In this document: piece by piece, positions 44,083 through 53,333 of the stretch | How positions within the stretch are numbered: the first letter of the stretch is position 1 | Layout: each line of letters starts with the position of its first letter | Origin: Desulfuromusa sp. | Lineage (GTDB): Bacteria > Desulfobacterota > Desulfuromonadia > Desulfuromonadales > Geopsychrobacteraceae | Length of the DNA stretch: 64,000 bases | Direction: 5' to 3' | NCBI GenBank assembly: GCA_016744675.1 | Contig: JADGDX010000003.1 | Span: forward strand, 62,001 to 126,000 | Notes under the pieces: model-generated | What the model saw: only the letters and a program-made list of their open reading frames with translations | What the model was told of the DNA's origin: nothing | Databases searched by the model: none | Position numbers and translations under genes: made by a program

Positions 44083-45255
44083 TTACAAAGCCGTACGTAA
44101 AATCTCCCTCGAAATATCCAAAGTGATATCTCCATGCTCAGACAGCTTTGTCATTCCATGTTTTTCCAACCCTTGAATGATGCGTTCAATACCACTTTCA
44201 TCAATATTGTGATCGGAAAGCCTTGTCTTGATACCAATGCTATGGAAGAACTCTTCTGTTTTTTCGATAGCTGCATCGATTTTTTCGTCATCCGATCCGT
44301 CGCTGATATTCCATACCCGATCAGCGTATTGCAGCAACTTATCTTTTTTCTGTTCACGCCGAACTCGCCACATGGCTGGAGTGACGACGGCCAATGTTTT
44401 CGCGTGATCGACGCCAAATAGAGCAGTCATCTCATGTCCTATCATATGGGTGCTCCAATCCTGGGGGACGCCAGCACCAACAATCCCGCACAAAGCGGTC
44501 GTTGCACACCAGACCAGATTGGCCCGTGCGTCGTAATCAGTTGGATCATCAACGGTCTTTTTTCCAATTTCTACCAGAGTTTGCAAAATTCCCTCAGCGG
44601 TACGATCCTGAAAACGGCCTTCTGCAGGATAGGTCATATACTGCTCAAGGACATGGACAAAGGTATCAACCACACCATTGGCAACCTGAGTTTTTGGCAA
44701 ACTGAAGGTTAATTCTGGATCAAGGATAGAAAATTTGGGGAAGGTCAAGGGGCTCATGACCGGGAGTTTATCTTCACCGCGACTCACCACTGCGCCCATG
44801 TTCATCTCTGAACCAGTCGCCGGCAGTGTAACGACGGTTCCCAGAGGGATGGCGCTCGTGACTGGAACTGGTGCAAACCCAAAGCTGAGGATTTTTTCTT
44901 CCTCACCTTTAAATGTGTCAGAACCGGCCGCCAAGGCAATGAATTTGGTTCCGTCCATGACAGAGCCGCCACCGACAGCAAGGAGAAAATCAACATTTTC
45001 AGCACGAACAATGTCGACCGCTTTCATCAGGGTTTCAAATTTGGGGTTGGGTTCTATGCCGCCAAATTCCAACACTTCACATGATGCTGCAGCAAGGACG
45101 GTTTTGACTTTTTGGAGAACACCATTTTTGATGACACTGCCCCCGCCGTAGGTAATCAAAACTTTTGCATCGTCTGGGATGAGGTTTTTGAGTTTGCTGA
45201 GTTGGCGTTTACCAAAGAGAATATTTGTCGGATTGTAGTAGTTGAAATTAAACAT
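44083..45255 (-). CDS. iron-containing alcohol dehydrogenase (YqhD/butanol dehydrogenase-like)
   Basis: A 390-residue group III alcohol dehydrogenase. The N-terminal FNYYNPTNILFGKRQL and the GGGSVIKNG and AVGGGSVMDGTKF nucleotide-binding loops are clear; metal ligands come from DTFVHVLEQY, GHEMTALFGVDHAKTL. Length equals YqhD (387), an NADPH-dependent aldehyde reductase. It probably removes short-chain aldehydes or runs alcohol metabolism. The rsgA remnant begins 20 bases downstream on the same strand. Confidence 0.88.
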   Translation of the reverse strand: MFNFNYYNPTNILFGKRQLSKLKNLIPDDAKVLITYGGGSVIKNGVLQKVKTVLAAASCEVLEFGGIEPNPKFETLMKAVDIVRAENVDFLLAVGGGSVMDGTKFIALAAGSDTFKGEEEKILSFGFAPVPVTSAIPLGTVVTLPATGSEMNMGAVVSRGEDKLPVMSPLTFPKFSILDPELTFSLPKTQVANGVVDTFVHVLEQYMTYPAEGRFQDRTAEGILQTLVEIGKKTVDDPTDYDARANLVWCATTALCGIVGAGVPQDWSTHMIGHEMTALFGVDHAKTLAVVTPAMWRVRREQKKDKLLQYADRVWNISDGSDDEKIDAAIEKTEEFFHSIGIKTRLSDHNIDESGIERIIQGLEKHGMTKLSEHGDITLDISREILRTAL

Positions 45256-45433
45256 GTTATCTCCATTTCATCGCGTAGTTTTTATTTTGTATTTTAATAG
45301 TATAAAGGGTGTTTGATGCAGAGTTAATAGCAAACTTGTCGATTTTTTGCCTGTCTTGACCTCAATCTGTACTTATTGGCTGGGAATTGTTAAGTTTCAC
45401 GCCGAATGAATCGTAGATAACGAAGGAGTATGG

Positions 45434-46444
45434 ATGATGATGGCGCATGGGGAATCGGTTTCACAGGAGGGCGGACACCCTTTTGAACAGCTCACCCCTG
45501 ATTTTATTATGGATACCGTTGAAACGCTTGGGTTTCGGTGTGATTGCCGAATTCTCACTCTCAATAGCTACGAAAACCGTGTTTATCAAGTTGGGATAGA
45601 AGGGCAGGATCCGCTCATTGCCAAGTTTTATCGCCCGGAACGCTGGAGTGATCTTCAGATCCTTGAAGAGCATGACTTTACGCTGGATCTCGAAGAACAA
45701 GAGCTTCCCGTTGTTGCTCCATTGCGCGATGCAAAGGGGAAAACGCTCCATCAGTATCGGGATTTTCGTTTCAGTCTTTCCCCTTGTCGGGGTGGGCACT
45801 CTCCAGAGATGGATAATCTTGAGCATTTGTTGATTATTGGGCGGCTGTTGAGCCGCATTCACTCAAAAGGAGCCAGCCGTCCCTTTTGTGAACGGCCCAT
45901 TCTTGATAGTCGCAGTTTTGGTTATGAATGTGCTGATCTCATCGCAGAAAAATTCATTCCGAACGAATATCGAGAATCGTACCAATCGCTGGTCAGTGAT
46001 TTGTTACAACAGATAGACGAGCGATTTTCTAGGCTGGAAACGGTCCAGAACATCCGAGTTCATGGTGATTGCCATAGTGGCAATATGCTCTGGCGGGATG
46101 GCGCTCCCCACTTTGTCGATTTTGATGATTCGCGCATGGCACCAGCGATTCAAGATTTATGGATGTTGCTCTCTGGATCAGACGATCAGCAGCGCCGCCA
46201 AATGGATAAAATTTTAAATGGCTACCATCAGTTTTATGATTTTAATTTCGCTGAACTGCAATTAATTGAACCGTTACGAACGCTGCGGATGATTCATTAC
46301 AGTGCCTGGTTAGCTCGGCGCTGGGATGATCCTGCTTTTCCTCGCACCTTTCCTTGGTTCAACACGATGCAATACTGGGGCGAACATATTCTTGAACTAC
46401 GGGAGCAGATGGCCGCTATGCAAGAACCAGCGCTTCAACTTTGA
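45434..46444 (+). CDS. srkA: stress-response kinase SrkA (YihE/RdoA)
   Basis: A 336-residue kinase of the choline/aminoglycoside-kinase fold. The ATP-binding start is SYENRVYQVGIEG, with PLIAKFYRPERW holding the Lys; the catalytic loop is HGDCHSGNMLW and the metal Asp is in HFVDFDDSRMAP. In E. coli SrkA counters programmed cell death under envelope stress. AAGGAG precedes the ATG. It is divergent from the dehydrogenase and lies 26 bases before rnr. Confidence 0.9.
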   Translation: MMMAHGESVSQEGGHPFEQLTPDFIMDTVETLGFRCDCRILTLNSYENRVYQVGIEGQDPLIAKFYRPERWSDLQILEEHDFTLDLEEQELPVVAPLRDAKGKTLHQYRDFRFSLSPCRGGHSPEMDNLEHLLIIGRLLSRIHSKGASRPFCERPILDSRSFGYECADLIAEKFIPNEYRESYQSLVSDLLQQIDERFSRLETVQNIRVHGDCHSGNMLWRDGAPHFVDFDDSRMAPAIQDLWMLLSGSDDQQRRQMDKILNGYHQFYDFNFAELQLIEPLRTLRMIHYSAWLARRWDDPAFPRTFPWFNTMQYWGEHILELREQMAAMQEPALQL

Positions 46445-46470
46445 GCAGCCCTTCTAGACATTGAGATTTT

Positions 46471-48570
46471 ATGTATTCCCTTGAAGACAAAGTCCTAAGG
46501 CTGCTGAGACAGCAGCGGAAAAAGCCTCTTACTCGACGCAATGTGGCGGAGCGTCTCAATTTGCGGGGGCAAGAGCGTAAGCAATTGACCCGGATGCTGA
46601 ATCAACTTGTTCAGCAACAGCAACTCGAAGAGCGCAAAGGGTTTTACCGTGTCCGGCCACAGCAGAAACACGTCGATGGGGTTTTTTCTCAGGCCGAACA
46701 AGGTTATGGGTTTTTACGCCCTGACGACCCGGAACGTGAAGATTTGTTTATCCCAGCGCGTCATGTTGGCTCCGCTATGGATAGTGATCGGGTTCAGGTT
46801 AGCCTCCACTTTTCTCCACGCCAGAAAAAACGTTATGCCCAGGTGGAAAAAGTTTTAGAACGTATCCACGGTCAGGTTCTGGGATATTATCAATATCGCC
46901 GCGGCAAAGCAGAAGTGTGGCCGTTGAAAAAGTCTCTGCGAGGGCCGATTCTGATCGAACCTTCACGCGTGATAAAAAATGGTGACGTTGTTCACGTTGC
47001 TATCGATAGTTACGCTGAAGGTCATCGCCTTGCAAGAGGACATCTTATTGAGCACCTTGGCACGGCAGGCGACCCTCAAGTTGATATTGAAACGGTTATT
47101 CGTCAGCATGACCTCCCTTCTCAGTTTTCAGAAGAAGCAATCATTGCTGCAGAAGAACAATCTGGACAAGTTGTCCACGCGGATCTTGAAAATCGTACCG
47201 ATCTTCGTGAGCTACCATTGGTGACAATTGATGGAGAGACGGCCAAAGATTTTGATGATGCCGTTGCCCTGACAAAAGAAGCAAACGGTCTCTACCGACT
47301 TTGGGTTTGCATTGCTGATGTAGCGCACTACGTTACGCCGCATAGTGCGATTGATACGGATGCTCTTGAGCGTGGGACGAGTGTCTATTTCCCCGGGTTC
47401 TGTCTGCCGATGTTGCCTGAATCTTTAAGTAATGGAATCTGCTCACTTAATCCTGATCAAGACCGATTGGTTATGACGGCTGAAATGGTGATGAATGATC
47501 GGGGTGAAATGGTTGACTCTACATTCTACCCTGCGGTGATCCGAAGCCACGCCCGGCTGACTTACACTCAAGTGACAGACTCTCTAGAAGGTGCGGAGCA
47601 ATCGAACCTCGATTCTTCTCTGCAAAAACAGTTGCTTGAAATGTCTGAGTTGGCCAGAATTTTGACTAAAATGCGGCAACAGCGTGGCAGCCTTGATCTT
47701 GACCTCCCAGAAGTTGACATTGTTCTCGATGATAACGGGCAACCCATTGATCTGAGAAAGATTGAGCGAAACCAAGCCCATCGCCTTATTGAAGAGTTCA
47801 TGTTAGCGGCGAATGAAGCTGTTGCACACTTTCTTACCAATGCTGGACAAGCGCTGCTTTACCGCATTCACGAAAAACCCGACCTGCTGAAATTACAAGA
47901 TCTGCAACAATTGGCTGCTCAGTGTGATATTGGGATGACTCTGGGAAAAGATCTGCAAAAGTCCTTGCAAGAATTGTTGGATGAGGTCAAAGAGAGGCCA
48001 GAAGCTCGTTTGATACAACAATACGTGCTCCGCAGCCTGCAGCAGGCTCGTTATGCCCCTGAAAATTGCGGTCACTTCGGGTTGGCTGCCAGTCACTACT
48101 GCCATTTTACCTCACCAATCAGACGTTACCCCGATCTGCTCGTCCATCGTGCGCTCAAGCAAGTCATTGATGGCCAGCCAAACACCGCTGTTCCTACAGG
48201 AAAAAAACTGTTCCGTCTTGGGCAAGAGTGCTCAGAAAAAGAGCGCCGGGCGATGCAGGCGGAGAGAGACTTATTGGATTTGCGACGTTGTCAAGTGATG
48301 GAAGGGCACGTTGGTGAAGAATATTCGGGCACCATCGCCTCTGTCACTGAATTTGGTTTTTTTGTTGAACTGGATGATCTCTTCGTGGATGGCCTGGTTC
48401 ATGTTCGCAGCTTGGATGATTATTTTCAGTTTGACCCAGCGACCATGACCTTAACAGGTGAGCGACGTCGTCAAGTGTATCGACCCGGGATGCAGGTTCA
48501 GGTGTGTGTCAAACGGGTTGAGCTGTGGCGGCGTCGAATCGATTTTACCTTGATTGCGGGGACAAAATGA
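46471..48570 (+). CDS. rnr: ribonuclease R
   Basis: A 699-residue 3'-5' exoribonuclease of the RNB family. An N-terminal helix-turn-helix (about 1-60, RKPLTRRNVAERLN) and cold-shock domains precede the RNB domain (about 245-575), with the metal-binding DGETAKDFDDAVAL and the RLIEEFMLAANEAVA segment. An S1 domain lies at about 615-697 (YSGTIASVTEFGFFVELDDLFVDGLVHV). It digests structured RNA, including rRNA and tmRNA-linked messages. The stop overlaps the next gene by four bases. Confidence 0.93.
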   Translation: MYSLEDKVLRLLRQQRKKPLTRRNVAERLNLRGQERKQLTRMLNQLVQQQQLEERKGFYRVRPQQKHVDGVFSQAEQGYGFLRPDDPEREDLFIPARHVGSAMDSDRVQVSLHFSPRQKKRYAQVEKVLERIHGQVLGYYQYRRGKAEVWPLKKSLRGPILIEPSRVIKNGDVVHVAIDSYAEGHRLARGHLIEHLGTAGDPQVDIETVIRQHDLPSQFSEEAIIAAEEQSGQVVHADLENRTDLRELPLVTIDGETAKDFDDAVALTKEANGLYRLWVCIADVAHYVTPHSAIDTDALERGTSVYFPGFCLPMLPESLSNGICSLNPDQDRLVMTAEMVMNDRGEMVDSTFYPAVIRSHARLTYTQVTDSLEGAEQSNLDSSLQKQLLEMSELARILTKMRQQRGSLDLDLPEVDIVLDDNGQPIDLRKIERNQAHRLIEEFMLAANEAVAHFLTNAGQALLYRIHEKPDLLKLQDLQQLAAQCDIGMTLGKDLQKSLQELLDEVKERPEARLIQQYVLRSLQQARYAPENCGHFGLAASHYCHFTSPIRRYPDLLVHRALKQVIDGQPNTAVPTGKKLFRLGQECSEKERRAMQAERDLLDLRRCQVMEGHVGEEYSGTIASVTEFGFFVELDDLFVDGLVHVRSLDDYFQFDPATMTLTGERRRQVYRPGMQVQVCVKRVELWRRRIDFTLIAGTK

Positions 48571-48998
48571 ATGTAAGTACCTTTCTGGTTGTCCTGCTCT
48601 GGGGTCTCTTCTGTGGCTATGCGATGGTTAAACTATTGGAGGTTTTGATCAACGCTCTGTCGGCATTACACGGTATTTTCCTTAGACGTTGGAGATGGCT
48701 TGCCAATAAGGCCGCTCCGGGGCAGATCCATTATGATATTCTGACAAACCTTCTGATCCGAATGCTTGTTCAGGGGGGGATTATTCTTCTGTTGCTGAAC
48801 TGGGGCGATGGTTGGGTGAGAAGCAACGTTGTCTGGCGTTATCAGGGTTTGGGTTTCCAGATCTGGTGCGTTGCCGGCTTTGTTGCTGCCGCAGTGACTC
48901 TACGCTTGAGTTTAAAGAGAATTAAAATCTCCTGGAAGATCAGCCACGAAGTTGGTTATGCGCAGAAGCGAAAACGAACCTTATTTATAAGGTCCTGA
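48567..48998 (+). CDS. small membrane protein of unknown function
   Basis: A 143-residue protein from the ATG at 48567, which overlaps the rnr stop (ATGA). Three membrane helices are visible, at about 4-30, 65-85 and 100-120, with a basic C-terminal tail (QKRKRTLFIRS). No family is recognised. The overlap suggests coupled translation with RNase R. Confidence 0.6.
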   Translation: MNVSTFLVVLLWGLFCGYAMVKLLEVLINALSALHGIFLRRWRWLANKAAPGQIHYDILTNLLIRMLVQGGIILLLLNWGDGWVRSNVVWRYQGLGFQIWCVAGFVAAAVTLRLSLKRIKISWKISHEVGYAQKRKRTLFIRS

Positions 48999-49010
48999 TG
49001 GAAATAGTCA

Positions 49011-49481
49011 TTATTTTACGCTGAGAAGTTCATATTCTTTATCCCCGAGTGTGATCACATCTCCGCAACTTGATCCCAGTAATTCATTTCCCAGTGGTGA
49101 TGCAGGGGTCACTAACTGGACCGTCTCTTGTCCAAACTTAATCGTTAAGCCGCCAGAGACAGGAACCAGAAAAATCCATTTCTTCTGCTCTAATTCATCT
49201 TCAAGTTCGATTAAAGCTGTCAAGCGAATTACACTCTCTGCATCGAACCTTTGGAGTTGCAATTGAGTCAATATCTGCATTGAACGCTCAATTTCCTGAG
49301 CTCGGTTCGCCTGCCCTTGTGCCACGTAGGATGCTTCCAGTGCCAACGTTTCATATTTATTATCGGGTATGTTTTCAGCATCAGTTGCGGCGGCATGAGC
49401 TGTTCTCGCCGCTTTTAGCAATAACGCATGATCCCCTTTTAAGTGCTGTATGATGGCCTGGATTAAGTTGTCTTTATTCAT
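49011..49481 (-). CDS. GreA/GreB-family protein
   Basis: A 156-residue protein whose C-terminal 75 residues match the GreA/GreB FKBP-like domain (VPVSGGLTIKFG, TPASPLGNELLGSSCGDVITL). The N-terminal half is helical, with a conserved ATDAENIPDNKYETLALEASYVAQGQANRA stretch that differs from the classical Gre coiled coil. It still carries acidic residues (TDAEN) where the Gre tip would sit. It may act as a transcript-cleavage or secondary-channel factor on RNA polymerase. The convergent gene ends 12 bases away. Confidence 0.75.
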   Translation of the reverse strand: MNKDNLIQAIIQHLKGDHALLLKAARTAHAAATDAENIPDNKYETLALEASYVAQGQANRAQEIERSMQILTQLQLQRFDAESVIRLTALIELEDELEQKKWIFLVPVSGGLTIKFGQETVQLVTPASPLGNELLGSSCGDVITLGDKEYELLSVK

Positions 49482-49699
49482 AGGTGTTGGCTGAGTGAGT
49501 TGAGTTTGAGTTAAGATCTCTGTGGGTAACTATAGGAAAAGTTTTCAGGAGTCAAGAAGAGTCCGGTGGTACAGGCGGTTTCAGTATCCAAATTTTTACT
49601 GTGGATTGCGGGTTGTTATGCTTTTATTTTCTTTGCCAGAGGGCTATTCTCAGTTGGGAAAAGATTTTGGAGGATCGTGGTTGGGGAAGGTTGTGATTT

Positions 49700-50677
49700 A
49701 TGTATCTGGCCGATAATTGTGGTCGACAAATAAACTATCTGCGCCTGTCCGTGACAGATCGTTGCAATATGCGCTGTGTCTATTGTATGCCCGCCGCTGG
49801 AATCAATAAGCTACGGCATGCAGAGATTTTGAGCTATGAACAATTTTTGTTGATTGCCAAAGCAGCGGTATCTCTCGGGATTGAGAAGATTCGTGTGACG
49901 GGTGGGGAACCTTTGGTCAGAACCGGGATTCTTTCTTTTTTGGAGCAATTGGCAAAGACTTCGGGATTAGAGCAGCTTGTCCTGACAACGAATGGCGTGT
50001 TGCTTCCCGAAATGGCTCAGAGATTGAAAGATGCCGGCGTTCAAAGGCTCAATATCAGCCTTGATTCACTGATCCCCAACATGTTTGCTCAACTGACCCG
50101 GCGGGAGCTTCTTCCCCAGGTTCTGGCCGGAGTTGCAGCTGCTGAAAAGGTTGGTCTTCCCTATAAGATTAATGTAGTTGTGATGCGTGGCCGAAATGAT
50201 AACGAAATTCTTGATTTTGCTAAGTTGACGACGCAACATCATTGTACGGTTCGCTTTATCGAATATATGCCGGTTTTAAGAGATCATGACTGGGAATCAT
50301 TGGTTGTCCCCAGTCGGGAAATTCTGGAACACTTAAATCGTCACTACCAACTTAATCCTGTCGAGCGAGGAGATTCTGCTGGCCCGGCTGAGGAGTTTGC
50401 TATTGGAGGCGCCCCGGGGAAGATTGGTGTCATTGCTCCATTGTCTGGACATTTTTGTCAGGGTTGTAATCGCATCCGTATCTCTGCATCGGGGCATGTT
50501 AAAACTTGTCTTTTTTCCGATCAGGGAACCGACTTGAGCCCCTTTCTTTCTTCTGGAAATAGTATCAATGTCGCTGAAGAGTTACGACGGCTCGTTGCTA
50601 TTAAGCCCGCTCATCATCATTTGAATTCTAACTTGGTGACTCATTTGCCTTTCTCTATGGTACAGATTGGAGGCTAG
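49700..50677 (+). CDS. moaA: GTP 3',8-cyclase (molybdopterin biosynthesis)
   Basis: A 325-residue radical SAM enzyme performing the first step of molybdenum cofactor synthesis. The N-terminal [4Fe-4S] site is CNMRCVYC (CxxxCxxC) and the C-terminal cluster ligands lie in CQGCNRIRIS...KTC. The GGEPL radical SAM motif is visible. Many MoaA proteins end in GG, and here the protein ends in QIGG, which fits. It precedes moeA by 182 bases that hold a structured leader. Confidence 0.92.
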   Translation: MYLADNCGRQINYLRLSVTDRCNMRCVYCMPAAGINKLRHAEILSYEQFLLIAKAAVSLGIEKIRVTGGEPLVRTGILSFLEQLAKTSGLEQLVLTTNGVLLPEMAQRLKDAGVQRLNISLDSLIPNMFAQLTRRELLPQVLAGVAAAEKVGLPYKINVVVMRGRNDNEILDFAKLTTQHHCTVRFIEYMPVLRDHDWESLVVPSREILEHLNRHYQLNPVERGDSAGPAEEFAIGGAPGKIGVIAPLSGHFCQGCNRIRISASGHVKTCLFSDQGTDLSPFLSSGNSINVAEELRRLVAIKPAHHHLNSNLVTHLPFSMVQIGG

Positions 50678-50723
50678 ATCTTAGCTGCTCATCAGACCTT
50701 TCGACAGAAGATAGGGATCGATA

Positions 50724-50823
50724 GATCAAAAAACGCTTGAAGAGCTGAAACTGGCCCCGCAGCTATGGGAAATGTTAAGCCGGTTTCTCTCTGCTTCTTG
50801 ATAGAGTGAAGGGAAAAGCGATC
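50724..50823 (+). promoter_or_regulatory. structured RNA leader before moeA (possible riboswitch)
   Basis: CGCTT (50734-50738) can pair with AAGCG (50816-50820), enclosing a 9-bp stem GAAACTGGC (50747-50755)/GCCGGTTTC (50779-50787) with an inner CCC/GGG hairpin and a further CTTC/GAAG hairpin. The segment ACTGGCCCCGCAGCTATG is strikingly like the core of cobalamin riboswitches (CUGCCCCCGCAACUGU type), and AGCCGG recalls the start of the B12 box. The rest of that riboswitch is not obvious, and the element precedes a molybdenum cofactor gene. It could be a cobalamin variant, a molybdenum-cofactor-type element or an unnamed class. Confidence 0.45.
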
Positions 50824-50859
50824 AGCAAAAGCTGAAATTTTGTATAAAAGAGGTTATTT

Positions 50860-52053
50860 ATGGCTGAAAGTTTTGAATCGGCGCGCGGGGTTATTTTAAG
50901 TAATGTCTCTGCTTTGGACAGAGAGTCTATTGCCCTTCCGTTATTAGTGGGTCGTGTTCTTGCGGAAGATTTTTATGCTCCGTGGGATATGCCCCGTTGG
51001 GATAATTCTGAGATGGATGGTTTTGCCGTCAGGGCGGTTGATTGTCATGTTTCAGTTCAACTACGGATTGAAGGCTATCTCCCCGCAGGAGGATCGGGCG
51101 AAGGGCTCTCTGTCAGTTCTGGAACGGCTATCAGAATTATGACGGGGGCACCAATTCCTGTTGGTTGTGATGCGATTGTTCCGTTTGAAAATACTGAATC
51201 AGATGGGGAAACTGTGACGCTCAAGCAGCCTGTGAAAAGTGGAGATTATATCCGTTGTTGCGGCAGTGATATCAGCGCAGGCGAAGTGATGATTCCCTCT
51301 GGGACAAAACTACGACCAGCAGAAATAAATTTGTTGGCCTCTTTCTCGCGGCTTGATGCGTTCGTTTTTTGTTGCCCTAGAGTTGCAATTTTGTCGACTG
51401 GTGATGAATTGGTTGCGCCTGGTGAAGCCCCCGCTGCAGGGCAGATCATTGATAGTAACTCTTGGTCTCTTGCGGCGGCGGTTCGGGAACTTGGCGCTGT
51501 TCCTATCTGCCTTGGAATCGCTCGCGATAATAGAGAAAGCCTTGCTGAGAAAATAGCAGAAGGACTTAAGGCTGATGTTTTATTGACGTCGGCCGGGGTA
51601 TCGAGCGGAGATCGGGATCTGGTTCGTGACATTCTCGAAACCGCTGGCATTCAGCAGCTGTTCTGGAAAGTTGCTATCAAGCCCGGAGGGCCAACAGCTT
51701 TCGGACTTCAAGAGGGAACCCCCGTGTTTTCTTTGCCGGGGAATCCTGTCTCAAGCATGATTGGATTTGAGTTTTTGGTCAAACCGGCTTTATTGAAAAT
51801 GATGGGTTACCGTGAGGTGATTCCCTCTCTTCACAAAGCAACCCTGAAAGCTCCGCTGCGTAACGAAACAGAAAAAGTGCGATTTTTACGTGTTGTGGCT
51901 GAGCAAACAAAGGATGGATTGCTGGCAGAAAGCGCCGGCGATCAGAACACCGGCATTCTGAGTACAATGATTAGAGCGAATGCGATTGCGGTGTTGCCCG
52001 CAACACGATCTGAGTTTTCAGAGGGAGAACCGGTTGATGTTCAGCTCTTGTGA
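50860..52053 (+). CDS. moeA: molybdopterin molybdotransferase
   Basis: A 397-residue MoeA. It has the MDGFAV motif, TGAPIP, LSTGDELV, the SAGVSSGDRDLV loop of the MPT-binding domain, KPGGPTAFG and the C-terminal domain. It inserts molybdate into molybdopterin-AMP to form active cofactor, the last step after MoaA. An AAGAGG site precedes the ATG. Confidence 0.92.
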   Translation: MAESFESARGVILSNVSALDRESIALPLLVGRVLAEDFYAPWDMPRWDNSEMDGFAVRAVDCHVSVQLRIEGYLPAGGSGEGLSVSSGTAIRIMTGAPIPVGCDAIVPFENTESDGETVTLKQPVKSGDYIRCCGSDISAGEVMIPSGTKLRPAEINLLASFSRLDAFVFCCPRVAILSTGDELVAPGEAPAAGQIIDSNSWSLAAAVRELGAVPICLGIARDNRESLAEKIAEGLKADVLLTSAGVSSGDRDLVRDILETAGIQQLFWKVAIKPGGPTAFGLQEGTPVFSLPGNPVSSMIGFEFLVKPALLKMMGYREVIPSLHKATLKAPLRNETEKVRFLRVVAEQTKDGLLAESAGDQNTGILSTMIRANAIAVLPATRSEFSEGEPVDVQLL

Positions 52054-52060
52054 AAGGGCA

Positions 52061-52723
52061 TTACAAAATCCCACTGATTCCTAACATTCCCTCACTAAGA
52101 ATAAATATACCGAAGGCAATCAACAATCCACTGCTGACCAGCCGGATTGCTAAGGGGTGGGCATTGACCTGTTTGATTCTTTGACGAACCGATTGAGAAG
52201 CATACCCGAGGAGCAACATCGGGATGGCAAAGCCGATAGAATAGCAGGCCAATAAGATTAAGCCACTAGAGAGCCTGCCATCTGTTGCAACAAGAGTTAA
52301 AACCCCTGCCAGCATGGGCCCAACGCAAGGGATCCATACCAGTCCCAGTGTGAGTCCCATAATTAACCCCGACCAGCGCCCTTGACCGCTCCCTTGGATA
52401 TTGGAAAAAAAGGTGAGCCTTTTAAACAGGTTGATGTTGAAGAGCATCAATAAGCCGAAAAGGATGACCATAATGCCTGCTGTTTTTTCCAGCAGTGGCA
52501 TTGCTCCAGCGATCACCCCGCCAAAGAGTGAGGTCATCAGCCCCATTGTCATGAAGCTCAGACTCAAGCCCAAAACAATCAGGAGTGGGCGGTGTTTGTG
52601 ATCGGCTTCGGTTCCCGTTACAATAATTGGGACAACGGGCAGAACACAGGGTGATGCAACGCTGGCGATCCCGGCAAAAATAGTTAGCGCCATGGTTGTG
52701 ATGCTTAAATCGAGAGATGTCAT
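52061..52723 (-). CDS. ccdA: CcdA-type thiol-disulfide transport membrane protein
   Basis: About 220 residues from the ATG at 52723 (MTSLDLSITTMALTIFAG), with six membrane helices. The redox cysteines are in SVASPCVLPVVPI and LGLVWIPCVGPMLAG, as in the CcdA/DsbD family, which carries electrons from cytoplasmic thioredoxin across the membrane. A longer frame upstream runs into the thioredoxin-like gene and can be ignored. It starts four bases after that gene's stop, so the pair is an operon, probably supplying reducing power for cytochrome c maturation or periplasmic thiol repair. Confidence 0.88.
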   Translation of the reverse strand: MTSLDLSITTMALTIFAGIASVASPCVLPVVPIIVTGTEADHKHRPLLIVLGLSLSFMTMGLMTSLFGGVIAGAMPLLEKTAGIMVILFGLLMLFNINLFKRLTFFSNIQGSGQGRWSGLIMGLTLGLVWIPCVGPMLAGVLTLVATDGRLSSGLILLACYSIGFAIPMLLLGYASQSVRQRIKQVNAHPLAIRLVSSGLLIAFGIFILSEGMLGISGIL

Positions 52724-52727
52724 ACGC

Positions 52728-53159
52728 TTATTCCGCTGGAATCTGGTTAAGAAGGTCGAGAATGGTCTCGGCCGCATGGACACCAGGAGGAAGGCGTTTA
52801 ATTTCTTTGCCCGCCGAATCTGCTAAGAGAATGGTTGGTAAAGCTCGAATCCCGTATGCATAAAAAATATCCCGATCTACAGGAACAGTTGTTTTTACGG
52901 GTCTGATTAAGACCTTCCCCTCAAGTTCTGAGGACATCTGGTTGAGAATTTTCCCTTGCATCTGGCATGGGCCACCATTGGGGTCGAGAAAAAACACCAA
53001 CAGGTTTCCGGCTTCTTTCGGGCTGTTCTGAGCTTGATGTGTCTGGCTTTGTGGTGGCGTTGGGGCTGGTGTCGCTTGGGCTTTTTGCTCGGCAGGTTGT
53101 TCCTGTGAGCAGCCAATCAACAAAATAAGAGTCAAGATGACAGCAATATTTTTAAACAT
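52728..53159 (-). CDS. thioredoxin-like lipoprotein with single active-site-type Cys
   Basis: A 143-residue lipoprotein with lipobox LIGC (Cys at about 17), a Gln/Pro/Ala-rich linker (18-45) and a thioredoxin fold (about 50-140). The strand LLVFFLDPNGGPCQMQGK carries GGPC where WCGPC is normal, so the first active-site Cys is replaced by Gly. The cis-Pro is in RALPTILLAD. It may be a one-Cys reductase or a docking protein for the CcdA encoded next. It sits at the outer face of the membrane. Confidence 0.8.
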   Translation of the reverse strand: MFKNIAVILTLILLIGCSQEQPAEQKAQATPAPTPPQSQTHQAQNSPKEAGNLLVFFLDPNGGPCQMQGKILNQMSSELEGKVLIRPVKTTVPVDRDIFYAYGIRALPTILLADSAGKEIKRLPPGVHAAETILDLLNQIPAE

Positions 53160-53265
53160 AGAAGAGCTCCTTTATTTTGTAGTGCTCTGTATATGCGGGT
53201 TTGGCTATATATGTCAAGTGATAGCAATAGGCATTGACATTAGGTGTGACGCCAGTCGGAAACGA

Positions 53266-53293
53266 TTGACAGGGGTGGCCATACGTGTAGAAT
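53266..53293 (+). promoter_or_regulatory. sigma-70 promoter for the CBS-nucleotidyltransferase gene
   Basis: TTGACA (53266-53271), a 16-base spacer and TAGAAT (53288-53293), 30 bases before the GGAGG site. Confidence 0.7.
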
Positions 53294-53333
53294 TTCAGCT
53301 TCAATCATAAAAACCTTTTAGTGGAGGTTGTGT

